This document shows, piece after piece, positions 23,175 through 35,500 of a DNA stretch of 64,000 bases. A program made the position numbers and the translations under genes. The stretch is from Euphorbia lathyris (lineage: Eukaryota > Streptophyta > Magnoliopsida > Malpighiales > Euphorbiaceae): positions 77,331,501-77,395,500 of the forward strand of contig NC_088916.1 of NCBI RefSeq assembly GCF_963576675.1, read 5' to 3'. Below the pieces are notes generated by a model, which made no database searches, was not told where the DNA came from, and worked only from the letters and a program-made list of their open reading frames with translations. Each line of letters begins with the position of its first letter. Within the stretch, counting starts at the first letter, position 1.

Positions 23175-23697
23175 TTAATTAAGAGACTTAGAGCCAATAC
23201 CAGGTCTGTTGAAGCTTGACCCAGAGATTTGACCCTTAAGCTTTTTGTCTGAATTTTTTTGTCTGTCTTGTGGACCATGATTGGACGGGCTAAGCATAGT
23301 CTGTTTCGTATTCTCCTTCCTTACCGGGACAACGAAGTTAACCTTACTGTGAGAGAGTTCTTTCTGATCTAAGGGCGCAGAAGTTACATTTACCGTTACA
23401 TTACTGTGATCATTCTCAGCAGACACAGAGTCTTCATTCTCCTTGTGAGCATGTTGAGCATTCAAGTTTTCTTGCATTTTATTCAAGATATCAAAGCGCG
23501 AGCCACCATTTGCAATAATGTTCCTCTCTGGGGGTTTTTCATTCGGGTTTTTGACACTAACAATGGGAGTAGTCGCAGACTCCTCCTTGTTGAATGGCTG
23601 ATCCTTCGGAGCTGTTTCCGGGTTGCCATTATCTAGAATTAAAGGTGTTCTAGTTCTGCGCCGAAACTTTTTTTGGCTGTCATCCATGGTCCGTAGT
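23175..23697 (-). pseudogene. LINE ORF1, C-terminal part (split by the gypsy insertion)
   Basis: This is the tail of the nucleic-acid-binding ORF1 protein whose N-terminal part is at 46732-47509. The conserved GPWM motif that follows the zinc knuckle in plant L1 ORF1 lies right at the insertion point (about 23685). Just after it an A7 tract (about 23668-23674) puts the rest in another frame, so one base appears to be missing. Beyond that the polar tail (NGNPETAPKDQPF...NRPGIGSKSLN) runs open to the stop at 23175. Confidence 0.85.
23693..23697. repeat. Target-site duplication, left copy (GTAGT) of the Tat-type element
   Basis: GTAGT here and at 46727-46731 flanks the two LTRs exactly. Five bases is the usual integrase footprint of Ty3/gypsy elements, and joining the flanks restores the LINE ORF1 through this point. 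Confidence 0.92.
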
Positions 23698-24282
23698 TGT
23701 AGACACCGAGTCGGACGACCTGTGACGAAAACCTGAAAACAAGACGGTCGAAGCAATTGATTCCGGAAGTTTTGAAAAATATATAAAGAATAATAAGCGG
23801 AGGAAAATTAACGGCACGGCGCGGGCATGCAACGGCATCCCGCACGCGGACGACGATGGTCGAACGCCCGCTTGACGGCTCGAGACGTGCGCGCGGCGTC
23901 CGTCGGACGCACCGCGAGTGGCACGCTCTCGACGTCCGAGCAATGCCTGGGACCGCTGGCGGTGCGCGCCCTCGTGGGCCGTTGAGCGCACGTGCCTGGC
24001 AGCGTGTGGCGCGCGTTCGGCGGCTGCGACGTGCGAGCGTCTGGCTGCGCGGAACGCGCGCTCGGCGGCCACGGAGTGCACGCGTCCGACGGCGCGGGGC
24101 ACGCCCCGAGGGTCGCCGGGCGGGCACCCAACCGCGTCGGGGAACGCCCAACGCGTCGGGCGGACGCCCGACGAGGATTGGGCGCGGGCGGTAGCCCAAC
24201 ACTAGGTTGGGCGGCCGCCCAACCACAATGGGCGACGCCCAATTGTTTTTGGGCGTCGCCCATTGTTCCGAGATCCGTTTCC

Positions 24283-24291
24283 CTATATAAG
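24283..24291 (+). promoter_or_regulatory. TATA box of the 5' LTR
   Basis: CTATATAAG followed by GGCACAGATCCCAAGGAGG sits at the end of the GC-rich U3-like part. Transcription of the element probably starts about 30 bp downstream. The same sequence recurs in the 3' LTR near 44367-44376. Confidence 0.65.
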
Positions 24292-24977
24292 GGCACAGAT
24301 CCCAAGGAGGACATGGGGCCTTTTTTTGGGAGAGGAAAAACTTTCTCACTCTAAACATTTTTAGAGAGAGAGAGAGTGGATTTTTTTGAGAAAAATATTT
24401 TTTTTCTCAAAAATTCCAAATTTCCTAAGTTCAATTTTTACTAAATTTTTATTAAAATCGGGAGCTCGCGGTTCGTGGAATCAATCGGCTTCGACTGTCA
24501 GATACCGAATCAAATGTATTATCCGAGGACTAGACTCTTTATTTTATTTAATTTATTTCTCTCCTTCTATTTATTTTTTATGCTATAGTTTTTATTCCTT
24601 TAGTCATTTATTTATTTTGTCACGTTTTATTTAGTTAGCGCATTTATTTAATTTTCGTTTCGTGTTAAATAAAATTCGGTTTTGTTTTAAAATAAAAACC
24701 TCGTTTTGGATATCCCAATACGAACCGTGATCCGATAAAAAGGTAGTTCGGGTATCGAAAATGTTGTAATTATAAGTTTTTTTTAATGTAAAAGAGGTTT
24801 CCAAATAACGTTTTAAAATAAAAACATCGTTTTAGGAACTTCCGTTTTCGACTATGATCCATCTTTGGTAGTTCGGAAGTCCAAAACGATTGAATTAGAT
24901 TTAATTTAAAGCTTTTGAATAAATATGGAAAATATTGGAGTGCTGCTGTAATTTGTCAATTCTGTCACAAAATGCTG

Positions 24978-25004
24978 TTTACCGACGGATTTTCCGTCGG
25001 TAAA
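24978..25004. repeat. LTR hairpin
   Basis: TTTACCGACGGA and its exact reverse complement are separated by 3 bp. The hairpin is preserved unchanged in the 3' LTR at 45062-45088. It lies roughly 700 bp inside the inferred transcript; a role in RNA structure or 3' end formation is possible but unproven. Confidence 0.6.
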
Positions 25005-26643
25005 TCTGCCAAAATGTAAAAAATGTCATTTCGGTCCCTTTTTCTTAACTTTTAGACTTTTAATCCTTAGTATATATATATATAATTATGTAATACATGT
25101 TTTTCAAATTATTTTAGAATTTTAGTATATACATTTATTTTAGAATATTGGTATATCATTTTTATTTTATTTTATAATATAAGTATAAATATACATATAA
25201 GTATTTCCTTTTTATTAACTTAGGCTATGTTTAAATATTAGTTATTTGATATTTTGAGAAATAATGGATGGATATTAGTATATGTCATTTTTTGTATTTA
25301 AACTATATTAATTATGTATATATATGTATAGTTTTGGGAACATTTGGGTTATTTTGTTGATTATTGAAGGAAGTTATTTTTGGGTAAATATTATTTTCTT
25401 ATCCATAAGATTTATTTATTGTTTTAGCATTTTTAAAGTATAAGTATATAGTACCTATTATTTCCATATACATAAAGTTCCTCTTATATTAATTTTTGGG
25501 TTTTCATATCTTCCTTTTTGATTTACTTGTACATATATATGTGTCTAAATTATTTTCTCTATTCTTTTGGGCTCATTCATGGGTCCATGTCTCAAATGGG
25601 CCTTGTTTGATTGTAAGTCTTGCTTTAAATAAGTGTCTTATTGTAATTATAATAGTTAGAGAGTCCATTAAATAAAAAGGGGAAAATAAATCACAAAAAA
25701 GAGAGTTTTCAATTGAATTATTTAAACTAATGAATTTTTGGAGTTTCCTAATGTGAATGAATAGAGTCGTTTTTGTTAGCATTTCAAACCGTCTTCAAAA
25801 CACCACGTTTTAAAACCTTAGTCCGTTCCAAAGGCGGATTAAAGGATTATTGTAATTAAAATCGTTTTCGTTGTGAATAATAGAATTTTCGAATCACTTT
25901 CTTAAAGGATTTGTACAAAATAAAATTGACTTGTATGTTTAACCACGTTTTCTCGTTAAAAGGTTTTTATCTCAAACGTCTTCAAATACTCGAGTCGTTC
26001 CAACGGCGATTCGGGTAAACTTCATCCAATGGGGCTTTAAAACGCACCTCAATCGTTCCAACGGCGATTAAGGCGCGAATCATGTAATAAACATCGTTTT
26101 GGGGAAATAAGTTAATGTAGAATAGACACACAACATAACATTTAAATACGGTTGTAAATAAATCACTTCTTTCTTCCCCCTCTCTGTGTATGTATAAACA
26201 TAAATGGGTGATTCTTTACTGATGTGGCTTTTCAATATCATATGCTCAAAACGGTTTCCAAAAAGAGAAAGAAAATGGTTTCAAATGAATTTTAAACTTA
26301 AAGAAGTATACGATTAGTCCGTTATCGCCTAACATGCTGAGTAGGAGGCCGGTGGTTCATAACCGGGCGATGTCGGGGTGCCTAGTAGCCTTTCTCCAGA
26401 AAGGAGCTAGCCTTCTCGGCTCGTACCTAAGTTTCCCGAACCCACACCGGTCTCCCGCAAGGGATCGGTGTTCATTTTCCCATTCGTGGGTGGCGACTCT
26501 TCCATATCTCCGAGCTCCGGTCCTGCCGAGCAGCTTGATTCCGCGATTGGTTGCTTTCGGCGCCAATCACCGCTTACGTCGCCATGAGGTTGTCCACCCC
26601 CCGGTTCGCCCGAGAGATTAGGCCGCGGCACCTCGTCTAACAA

Positions 26644-26661
26644 GTGGCGACTCTGCTGGGG
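26644..26661 (+). promoter_or_regulatory. Primer-binding site (tRNA-Arg-like)
   Basis: Directly after the 5' LTR the sequence begins TGGCGACTCTGCTGGGGA (with one spacer base). It is complementary to a plant tRNA end of the type ...CCCAGC.GAGTCGCCA, close to tRNA-Arg, the primer reported for Ogre-like Tat elements. Confidence 0.65.
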
Positions 26662-28584
26662 ATGCGAGAAATTTGATTCCGGAAGGCATGCACTAAGCCC
26701 TTAACGGGGACGGATCGTTTTACTTCTTTTCGTATGCATACATGTGCATTATTGCAAACCCTTTGGGTAATTTTCGCGAAACCTCTAGCGAGAGTCCATT
26801 CGTTGCTCGAAAGAGGATAGCGTAAGTTCCCCCTTACAGTAAGGCGCCAGAGGGTCCCCATCCATTCGTTAGGGGTGAATCTGTGCGGTCCTGTGAGGTC
26901 CCGCGGTCAGCCGTGTCAGCATATAGTAGCCTTAGAAGTTTCCATAGGATTACCCGTTACTATTTTTGATGTGATAAATGAATCAGTTCGTGTTTTCAAA
27001 CCGCCATGATACGTGTCTAATCCTAAATTATGTAAAGAAAATGAGACGATGCGTTAATATATACTCATGAATCGACATACTAATTACCCTAAAACATCGA
27101 AACGATTTGAACTAAAGACGATTTAGTCATCTCATATGAATGAACATGTGCGACCCGCCTTGTCCCTTTCGGTGTCCCGACGAAGGCACGTGTTCAGGAA
27201 ATGTGTTATGACGTAAGCACGTATTAGTATGAATCGGTTCGGTGTTAAGGATAGTTACATCTCGATACAAAGGACTATATTAACAGTAGCCGTTATTCAC
27301 ATTCTTTAAAATAAGTTGGGATAAAACCAGATCATGACGAAACGAAAACGAAGAACATTTCTGTTTCGAACGACCCTGTCGTAACGTGAAAAGTTTCGCA
27401 CAAGTAGCCCGTCCCTTCTAAATAAAAGATGAGCTTTTACGTTATGCCCCGTGTCGTTTTTAAGAGAAATGGACATGTCCGCGGAAGTGACTAAGAAAAG
27501 AAAAAGCGAAAAATGAACTAAACGACCAAAATCATTCCGAATCTACGATATATATCAATACCGAGAGTAGTTAAAGAAAATAAACCAATGTCGTTGAATA
27601 CGTGCCTCGGACGAGAGTATACCCCGTTTAAAATCTCGAAGCCAAATTAAGCCAAACCATATAATTGCGCCATATGGACGAGACTGCGGGTTTTGGCTAA
27701 CGACTCGATCATTTCGACCGTTACCAAAACTGCAAGAAATATGGCCCGATATACGTGTTTGCTTAAATTCGCGCCTAAAGGAAAGAAAACGGTGATATCC
27801 TCGCTTCGAACAAACACGCGATTCAACGAAACGTTGATTTTCTATAACCACACTGAGATAATATATCCCGTGGATTGGGAGGAACAAAGAGTTGTAATTA
27901 GCCGAAAGATTATCGTGCGCTCAAAATAAGACTCGCCGTCTTTTTCACGTAGCTAAAATGAGCAAACGGATCCTCGACGCTAAGAACAAACACGTTACGC
28001 GATGAGTCCGTTCCCTAAAATAAAATCCAAAAGTGATTCCATCACTAAATAAACACGTGGTTACGTCTCTCGATGGATCCAAAAGATCCCGTTGTAATCC
28101 AAAAATCGAGACACGAACCCGTGCGAACAAAAGGGAACGAGTCATTGACAATAACGAACGATTGGACTTGAAGAATAACTCGTACCACGTCTAAAAACTG
28201 AGATGCGCTCAAAGGGAGTCAAAACCCGAACTAATGCGTCTCACGAAAGGACGAAAGACGAGTTATTCCGAAAGGACAATCCAACTTGGTCGATTTCTTA
28301 GTCACTGAACGTTGATACGTCAAAACGAACTGTATTGTCTGATGGATGATTTATTTTTCTGCAATAATTGACGGCATCACGCGTCCCCTGGACCGCAATG
28401 TGAGCCCCAAACCAAAATCCTAGGAAAGAGACCTGGACCAACGAGTGTATGGAGGAATAAGGGTGGAAGAGAGATGTTGTGATACGTGTAAATAGAACTA
28501 ACGTTTGTTCTTCTTATCTTATAACCATAAATAAATAAACGCACACACCACAAATCATGCATATAAAATCATGCATACATACTA
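26662..28584 (+). other. Long untranslated leader of the Tat-type element
   Basis: About 1.9 kb between the primer site and the first gag codon. I find no convincing open frame; the longest ones are under 110 codons and look random. Long leaders are usual in Tat elements, where packaging and dimerisation signals are expected, but I cannot point to one. Confidence 0.6.
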
Positions 28585-31500
28585 ATGGATACCGTTCGCG
28601 CAGACGTCATCATTAAGCGGTTGTGGTTTCACGAGAGTAATCGGCTTGTCAGACAGTTTGATCAGTTGCGAGTAGACAGTTCCGAATCAGTAGTTGTGGC
28701 TTCTGAATCGTCTTCATCCGAGTATACTCAGTCTTCCGTCAGTATGTCTGCAACCGACGAGAAGGTGGCTGAATTGGAGAATTCCGTGAATAATATCAAC
28801 GACCAGCTGGCCGCGATCTTGGCCCAGCTAGCTGAGTTAGCACTAAAGGACAACAAGAGTGGTAGTAAGCGTGCTGAGAATGAGGTGAACAATGGCCCTC
28901 GCTTTGGGAATGAGGAGGATTATCAGGATTATGTCCGAAAACAGTTAGAGAAGGAGAAAGCTAAGGAAGAGGAGTGGAGGCAACACATCACACAGGAAGT
29001 GCAGGACTTGCGCGGAGGAAGCTCCGGGAGTCAAGATTTCTATAACTTGAAGAATTGTTTGACAGCAACAGCTTTGCCTCTGAAATTCCGGCTCACATGA
29101 ATCAGTACGTGGCGGTAATGAAGCACACGATCCTGACTGAGGATCAAGTCTTGGGGCTGTTTAACACCTACCTGGAGGGGGCTGCCCTCACATGGTTCCA
29201 TGCATTGCCAATGGTGACAAAGAAGGATTGGAAGGAGTTGGCGAAGTCATTCATCGCTCAGTATAGCTTTAACACCATGCTGGAAGTCACTTTGAAAGAG
29301 TTAGAAAGCACTAAGCAGCAGGCTGGGGAATCCCTTTCAGACTTCGTGAAGAGATGGAGGGCTAAGGCCGCGGTCATGAAACAGAAGCCGCTTAAGCAAG
29401 ATCAGATCCGAATGGTGATTGGCAATACGTTGCCGTATATTAAGAATGAGTTGAGATATATGCCGTTCACAGATTTCAATCAGATGTATAGTTGTGCCTT
29501 GACTGTCGAAGGCGATGGGGAGCCGAAGAAAGCTTATACTAAGTGGACGAAGTCTGGATATAGCGCCGGAGGGCCCAGCGCGAGTACGGAATCCGCAGCA
29601 GTGAAAGTGGTTGATTTTAATGCTATTGAAAAGAGGCGGTTCGCCAAGTTCGATCAGACCTATGCTAAAGTTTTCGAGCGTCTGCAGAAAAAGGGATTAT
29701 TGAAAGCCCTTACCCCGTATAACAAAGCTCAACCTACTCCGCAGATACAGGCTAGAGGGTATTGCGAGTTCCATAGCAGTTACGAACATACGATTGAGAA
29801 TTGCGAGAGGCTGAAACATGAAATCCAAGATTTGATTGAGGAGAAGAAGATAGTTGATCCTTCGTCAGCGAACCCTTCCGTTAGGCGCAATCCATTGCCT
29901 AATCATAGGGTGAGTATGATCGGAGCTGGTTTGACGGAAACTGTAGTGATGGAATCTTTTGAGGAAGATATAGAGGAGCTGTTGGACTCCGTCAAAAGAA
30001 GTAATGTGGGAAATGGTCTGTATGTGTCCTTCTTGGGGGAGGAACAAGAGGATGAACCAATAGAGGAAGGATCAGATGGTGGAGCACCATATGACGAGGA
30101 TAGTGCCGAAGAGACCGGTGAAGGGTCGTCTCGGACTATCGTGCCAAATTTGGGTTTGTTCAGTGGAGGAAGGGATCCCGAAGTGCACTTGCGTGAGTAT
30201 ATGCACGACATGTTTATTGAATCCTTCGGGGTAGATGAAATTGCTCAGTGGTTCCACCATTCGCTGGTAGGTGAGCCTTTGCAATGGTTCCATTCATTGC
30301 CCGACTCTTGCAAGCACGATTGGGATCGGTTGTCGGATTTGTTTCTTGAAAAGTATCAGAGAGCTGAGGATAAAACTGCGGAGCGCTTTGCAATGAAGAT
30401 TGGACCCATCAAGCGTCCATTGCCGAGGGTGAGCAAGTATAACGGCAATAAGGACCCTATGGAGCACCTCCACTTCTACTTATCGGCTATGACAGCTTTG
30501 AGTTTTAAAGAAAAAGAGATCACTAGCTTGTTTTGTAACTCACTGATGGGTGAACCGCTGATGTGGTACATATCGCTGCCGATGTATGTTAAGACCGATT
30601 GGGCAGCTATGACGAAGAGATTTATCAAGGAGTATACGGTATGTATGCTAGCAGAGCAAACCCCTGATTCCCCGTCTTACCAAACACCTGATGCGGTGTT
30701 AGCGATGCCTAGGTATGGTGGATACCAGGATCCTGTGGAGCATGCGAGGATATTTCGTGATCATATGTATAACGCCGGATTTCCGCAGTGTGAGTTGCAT
30801 GAACATTTTCCGGAAACCTTGATGGGTGAAGCCTTATTGTGGCATCAGGGTCTGTCAGAGGAAGAGATGTGCCATTGGGTACCACTCAGAAGTGCCTTTG
30901 TGGCAAGATATGAAACGTACATTCCGTGGACGGGATCCCTGGACGATTTGCACAGGATTAGGCAATTCCCCGAGGAACATTTTGTGGATTATGCTAGAAG
31001 GTGGAGGCACCGTTATGAGCAGTGTAATGAGACGATGAGCGATAAAGTGCAGCTTATGTGCATACAACGAGGTGCTATTTCGTTGGCCGCAAGAAGGATG
31101 AGTAGAGTATGTCACACCCGACCCTAAACGACCTCAATCGGCATCGGGCGTGAAATAGAAATATCATAATCAACACTTAAGAGTCTCCAATTTATCTCAA
31201 TATCATAATACTACAATTGCAATACCAAAGTTCTAACCATAATTCTAGTAATAAGCAGCCAACTTCCAAACCTCGCCTAACCGGTCGGTAACCTTCTCTA
31301 TATCCTGTACTTTATCACCTAAAAACATTAAATATATATGTAAACCAACCAAATCAAGCCTTAAATCAACATAATCAAGTAAAATCCGATATTCACATAA
31401 AAGCATAATCAATAGCTTCATTTGAACCGTAAGTTCACAATAAAAAGCAAAATCATGAAAAACCCTAATTTTATAAAATTCATGCATAACCCTAAAATAT

Positions 31501-32597
31501 CAATTTCTGAAAAATCTTTGATATATATTTATCTATATACATAAAACTCAAAATATAGTTGATAGTTACTTACCTTGGCTACTAATTGAACCGTTCAATT
31601 CTCCTCTAAATTCTGTCTAAGACATTTCCCTCCACACACTGCCGAAACTCAAAAACTCTTCGGTTAGGACTTAGATCTATACATAAAGATGCTATGGTTT
31701 CAATTTCGAGTGATTCGAACGGTCGAATCTCCGTAAATCAAAGAAACGGTGAAGAAACGGTTCAGAATCGATAAATCTGCAGAAGAAGCAGAAAGAAGAG
31801 AAAAAGAAAAAGTAAAGATGATGATGGTGGTGGATCATACGGGAAGGTTTGGGATATATATCCCAAATCTGGCAAATATCCCTTTTGGTCCTCCATCTTT
31901 ATATAATCTTTTAATAATTACCCTAAACTTTTAATTTACACCTAAACGCATCGAATTAACTCCAAATTTTTCCTATAACACCAAATAAAAATCACATACC
32001 CCATAATTATAATATATATTAATATCTAGATATAAAGTCTAGAAATTTAGACACGGACGTGACAGAGTATCCCTCCGTAACTATGATGAGTTGATAGGTT
32101 GGGCTTTGTATGGATCAGCGGATCCCTTTTTCCTGAATCCGAGTGTTCCTCACGTCATGGATTTAATGGTCGTAGACATTTGGGCGAGTTCCTCGGACGA
32201 GGAGGATGCCAATCGAAGGGTTCCTATTAACATCTGGGACGAATCGGATGATGAGCCGGAAATTGCGGTAATGATGAGATCAGGTCGTGTGGCCGAGGGA
32301 AAGGCACCAATGGTAGAGACTGAGATTGGAGAAGGGTCGGCTCCTAAGCCCGATGACCAAGTTCTTGAACAGTTGAAGAAGACGCAAGCTAAGTCTACGG
32401 TCTGGGAAGTTTTATGCCATTCTAAGTACCATCGTGAGAACCTGATGAAGGAGTTGCAGAATTTGGTTATTTCCACCGACACTGAGCCGGCAGCGCTAGT
32501 AGGGGCAATAATGGCCCGAAAGAGAACTGAGATCACATTTACCGACGAGGATCTCCTAGAAGAGGGGAAGGCTCACAACAAGCCTTTGTATATCTGA
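28585..32597 (+). pseudogene. gag of the Tat-type element with repeated capsid-like modules (broken)
   Basis: The particle protein of the retrotransposon. N-terminal part 28585-29053 (coiled coil, VAELENSVNNINDQLAAIL). After a one-base frameshift near 29054 the main frame runs 29055-31127: first capsid-like (Retrotrans_gag) module at residues ~11-150 with GAALTWFHALP; zinc-binding CX2HX4HX4C at residues 237-250; then three more short modules at ~368-435 (GEPLQWFHSLP), ~459-527 (GEPLMWYISLP) and ~552-620 (GEALLWHQGLS). At 31110 a TIR element interrupts it; from 32070 the same frame resumes to a TGA at 32595-32597, beyond which the frame continues into the protease. Four modules in one gag is unusual. 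Confidence 0.85.
31110..32064. mobile_element. 955-bp TIR element inserted in gag
   Basis: Ends TGTCACACCCGACCCTAAAC and, on the other strand, TGTCACGTCCGTGTCTAAAT. GAGTA flanks it directly (31105-31109 and 32065-32069). Removing the element plus one GAGTA restores the gag reading frame exactly. It is AT-rich, with no protein of its own. The superfamily is uncertain: the TGTCAC ends also begin TG and end CA, so a small LTR-like (solo LTR or TRIM) origin is an alternative to a DNA transposon. Confidence 0.75.
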
Positions 32598-35500
32598 GCG
32601 GAAATTAACGGGAAGAAGAGTAGCTGTGTTATGGTCGATGATGGATCGGCCATTAATGTTTGTCCTTTGAAGCTCTTGTCCAAGTTAGGAGTGGAGAGAG
32701 GAGATTTGACAGCTTCTGAGACAGTGATCAGAGCATATGACGACAGCCGTAGGCACATTGAAGGAGTCTTCAAGGCCAAGTTGAAAGTGGGGCCGCACGA
32801 GGAAGAAACTGAGTTCACGGTGTTGGATATCCCAGTAACTTTTGCTGTGTTGTTGGGACGCCCTTGGTTCCACAAGCTGGGAGGTGTGCCCTCCACGCTC
32901 CACCAAATGATCAAGTTCCCTTTCGGGGAGGAGATAGTAACAATTAGAGCTGAGAAACTGAGCTCGGTGGCAGCATTGGGAATTGAGCCTCAACTCTTCT
33001 CCGGATTCCAAGTCTCTGGGATTTACGAGTCGAGCATGACCACCGATGTGGTGAAGATGATGAAGGGAGGTTTCATCCCGGGAATGGGATTAGGAGCACA
33101 CCATCAAGGGTTGTCGGAGTTTCCGGATTTTAAAAGTCAGAAAACCCGGAGGGGTTTGGGATATGAGCAGGGGAGTCCATCCAACATGAGTGCAGAAGGA
33201 AAAATAGGCTTGAGGAAGCATTTTGTAAGCGAGGGGCATGGAAAGCCATATTCGGGAACCTCCGAGTCGTGGACTAGCACGGAAGGAAAGATTCTGCCAG
33301 GGTTTGAAATCTTCAATGATGTCGCCGACTGGGGCAAAGGAAAGGCAAGCTGCTTTGTCGAGGAGATCATGATGCTGGATTCAAATGCCGAGGAGCAGGT
33401 CATTACCATTGAAGCGACTACAGGAGCTGAAATTGAGCCTAGTACCTCGAGAGTATATGAGAAGTCCGAAGATATTGAGGATGAAAATTGTATTACTGCT
33501 TTGTTTGAGTCCGATGATGTAATCACCCACGCTATCAATGAAATGAATTCTGATTTTGCTTACTTGCTTGATGTCGATCATGATCATTCCATGCATTCTC
33601 ATTCATATAACATGCCTACATTTGAAATCAATACGATAGAAATGTCAACTTTCAATCTTGGTACGGATGAAAATCCTAAACTTATACAAATTGCTCAAGA
33701 ACTAACTATTGAAGAGAGAAAAGAATTTGAGAGAATAATTAAAAAATACGAAATTGTATTCGCTTGGACATACGAAGACATGCGTGGAATCGATCAATCA
33801 ATCGTAACTCACCGTATTCCAACATATCCCGAGGCGAGGCCCGTAAAGCAGAAGCTCCGACGTATGAGACCCGAATGGGCAGATAAGATCAGAGAGGAGG
33901 TGAAGAAGCAGTTAGAAACAGGATTCATCGAAGTGATCGACTATCCCCCTTGGGTCGCAAATGTAGTGCCCATCGCGAAAAAGGATGGCAAAGTGAGGAT
34001 GTGCGTGGATTACAGAGATCTTAACAAGGCATGCCCCAAGGATGAGTTCGCCTTGCCTCATATCGATGTATTGATCGACAGTGCAGCATCAAGCGTCTTA
34101 CACACAAATGTGGATGGTTTCATGGGCTACATGCAAGTTCAGATGGCCGAAAAGCACAAAAGCGAAAACCTCGTTCACAACTGAGTGGGGAACATACTGC
34201 TACAGGGTAATGCCGTTTGGTTTGAAGAATGCCGGGGCAACTTACCAGCGAATGGCTACAGCACTGTTCCATGATATGATACACAAGGAGGTAGAAGTCT
34301 ACGTGGACGATATGATGGTCAAATCAGAGACAAGAGAAGGGCATTTTGCCGCACTCGAGAAGTTTTTGGCCCGAATTGCAGAATTCAAGCTAAGGTTAAA
34401 CCCGAAGAAGTGCTTTTTCGGCGTTTCGTCGGGGAAAATCTTAGGCTATGTAATCGGAAATAAGAGAATTGAGGTGGATCCCGATAAAGTGAAGGCTATA
34501 AAGGAAATGCCGACGCCGAGAAATGAGAAGGAAGTGAGAGGGTTTCTGGGGCAGGTTCAGTATATCAGTCGGTTCATAGCGAGACTCACCACAATCTGCG
34601 AGCCAATCTTTAAGTTGCTAAGGAAAGACCAACCCGCCATTTGGAATGATAAATGTCAGCAAGCGTTGGAGAGCGTCCGGAGCTACTTGTCTAATCCGCC
34701 AGTGTTGAGACCGCCTAAACTGGGAAAGCCGCTTCTCCTCTATGTAGCGATTGAGGAGCGATCTATTGGGGCAATATTGGCTCAAGAGGGGACACCGGTG
34801 TGGAGCACGCGGTGTATTATTCGAGTAAGAAGTTCCTGGAATACGAGCTCAAGTACAACATGATCGAAAAGACATGTGTGGCAGTAGTATGGTTGACGAA
34901 GAAATTGCGGCACTATTTCCAATCGTATAAAGTGATCATTATTTCTCGGATGGACCCTGTGAAGTATCTATACCGAACTCCATCCTTGACGGGGAAGTTA
35001 GCCAGATGGTTGTTGCTTTTATCCGAGTTTGACATTGAATATGTGACGAAGAAGGTTATCAAAGGAAGGGCCGTGGCAGAGTTTCTGGCTAACCAACCCC
35101 TGAACGCAATCGAAGTCATACCATGGAAAATGTTCTTCGACGGAGCAGTTAATTCGAGTGGAGCCGGAATAGGAGTACTACTTATCTCACCGGAAGGAGA
35201 AAGAATCCCGATGGCGAAGAAGTTATCCTTCCCTCTTACTAATAATATGGCCGAATATGAAGCGTGCATTTATGGTTTGGAGTCATTAGCAGCACTGAGA
35301 GCATCATATGTCGAAATTTGGGGTGACTCCAAGTTGATCATCGAACAGGCACAAGGAAACTGGGAAGTGAGAGAAGAAAGGCTACGTCCATATCTAGATC
35401 AGCTAGAAGGGTTGGCACAAAGATTCAAGGAATGTCGTTTCTATCATATTCCTCGAGCACAGAACCAGGCGGCGGATGCCTTGGCTACTTTGGTGTCAGT

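Larger units (their letters stand above)
18978..23697 (-). mobile_element. L1-type LINE, 3' part (ORF2 and end of ORF1)
   Basis: The element lies in intron 2 of the F-box/PP2 gene, opposite to the gene. Its 3' end is marked on the plus strand by T-runs at 18961-18989. From 23697 it is interrupted by the Tat-type gypsy element; its remaining 5' part is at 46732 to about 47600. ORF1 and ORF2 are 33 bp apart. I could not find a convincing target-site duplication for the LINE, so its outer borders are approximate. Confidence 0.85.
23698..26642 (+). repeat. 5' LTR of the Tat-type element (2,945 bp)
   Basis: Starts TGTAGACACCGAGTCGG and ends CGTCTAACA, ending exactly where the primer site begins. 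The first ~560 bp are GC-rich with palindromic GCCCAAC/GTTGGGC units (about 24105-24260); the rest is AT-rich. Long overlapping frames in the GC-rich part on both strands reflect composition, not coding. Confidence 0.93.

Noticed and set aside
23639..24358. Long overlapping open frames on both strands in the GC-rich LTR segment (also 43653-44442)
   Set aside because: They follow from GC-rich composition and palindromic units, shift frame between the two LTRs, and match no family.
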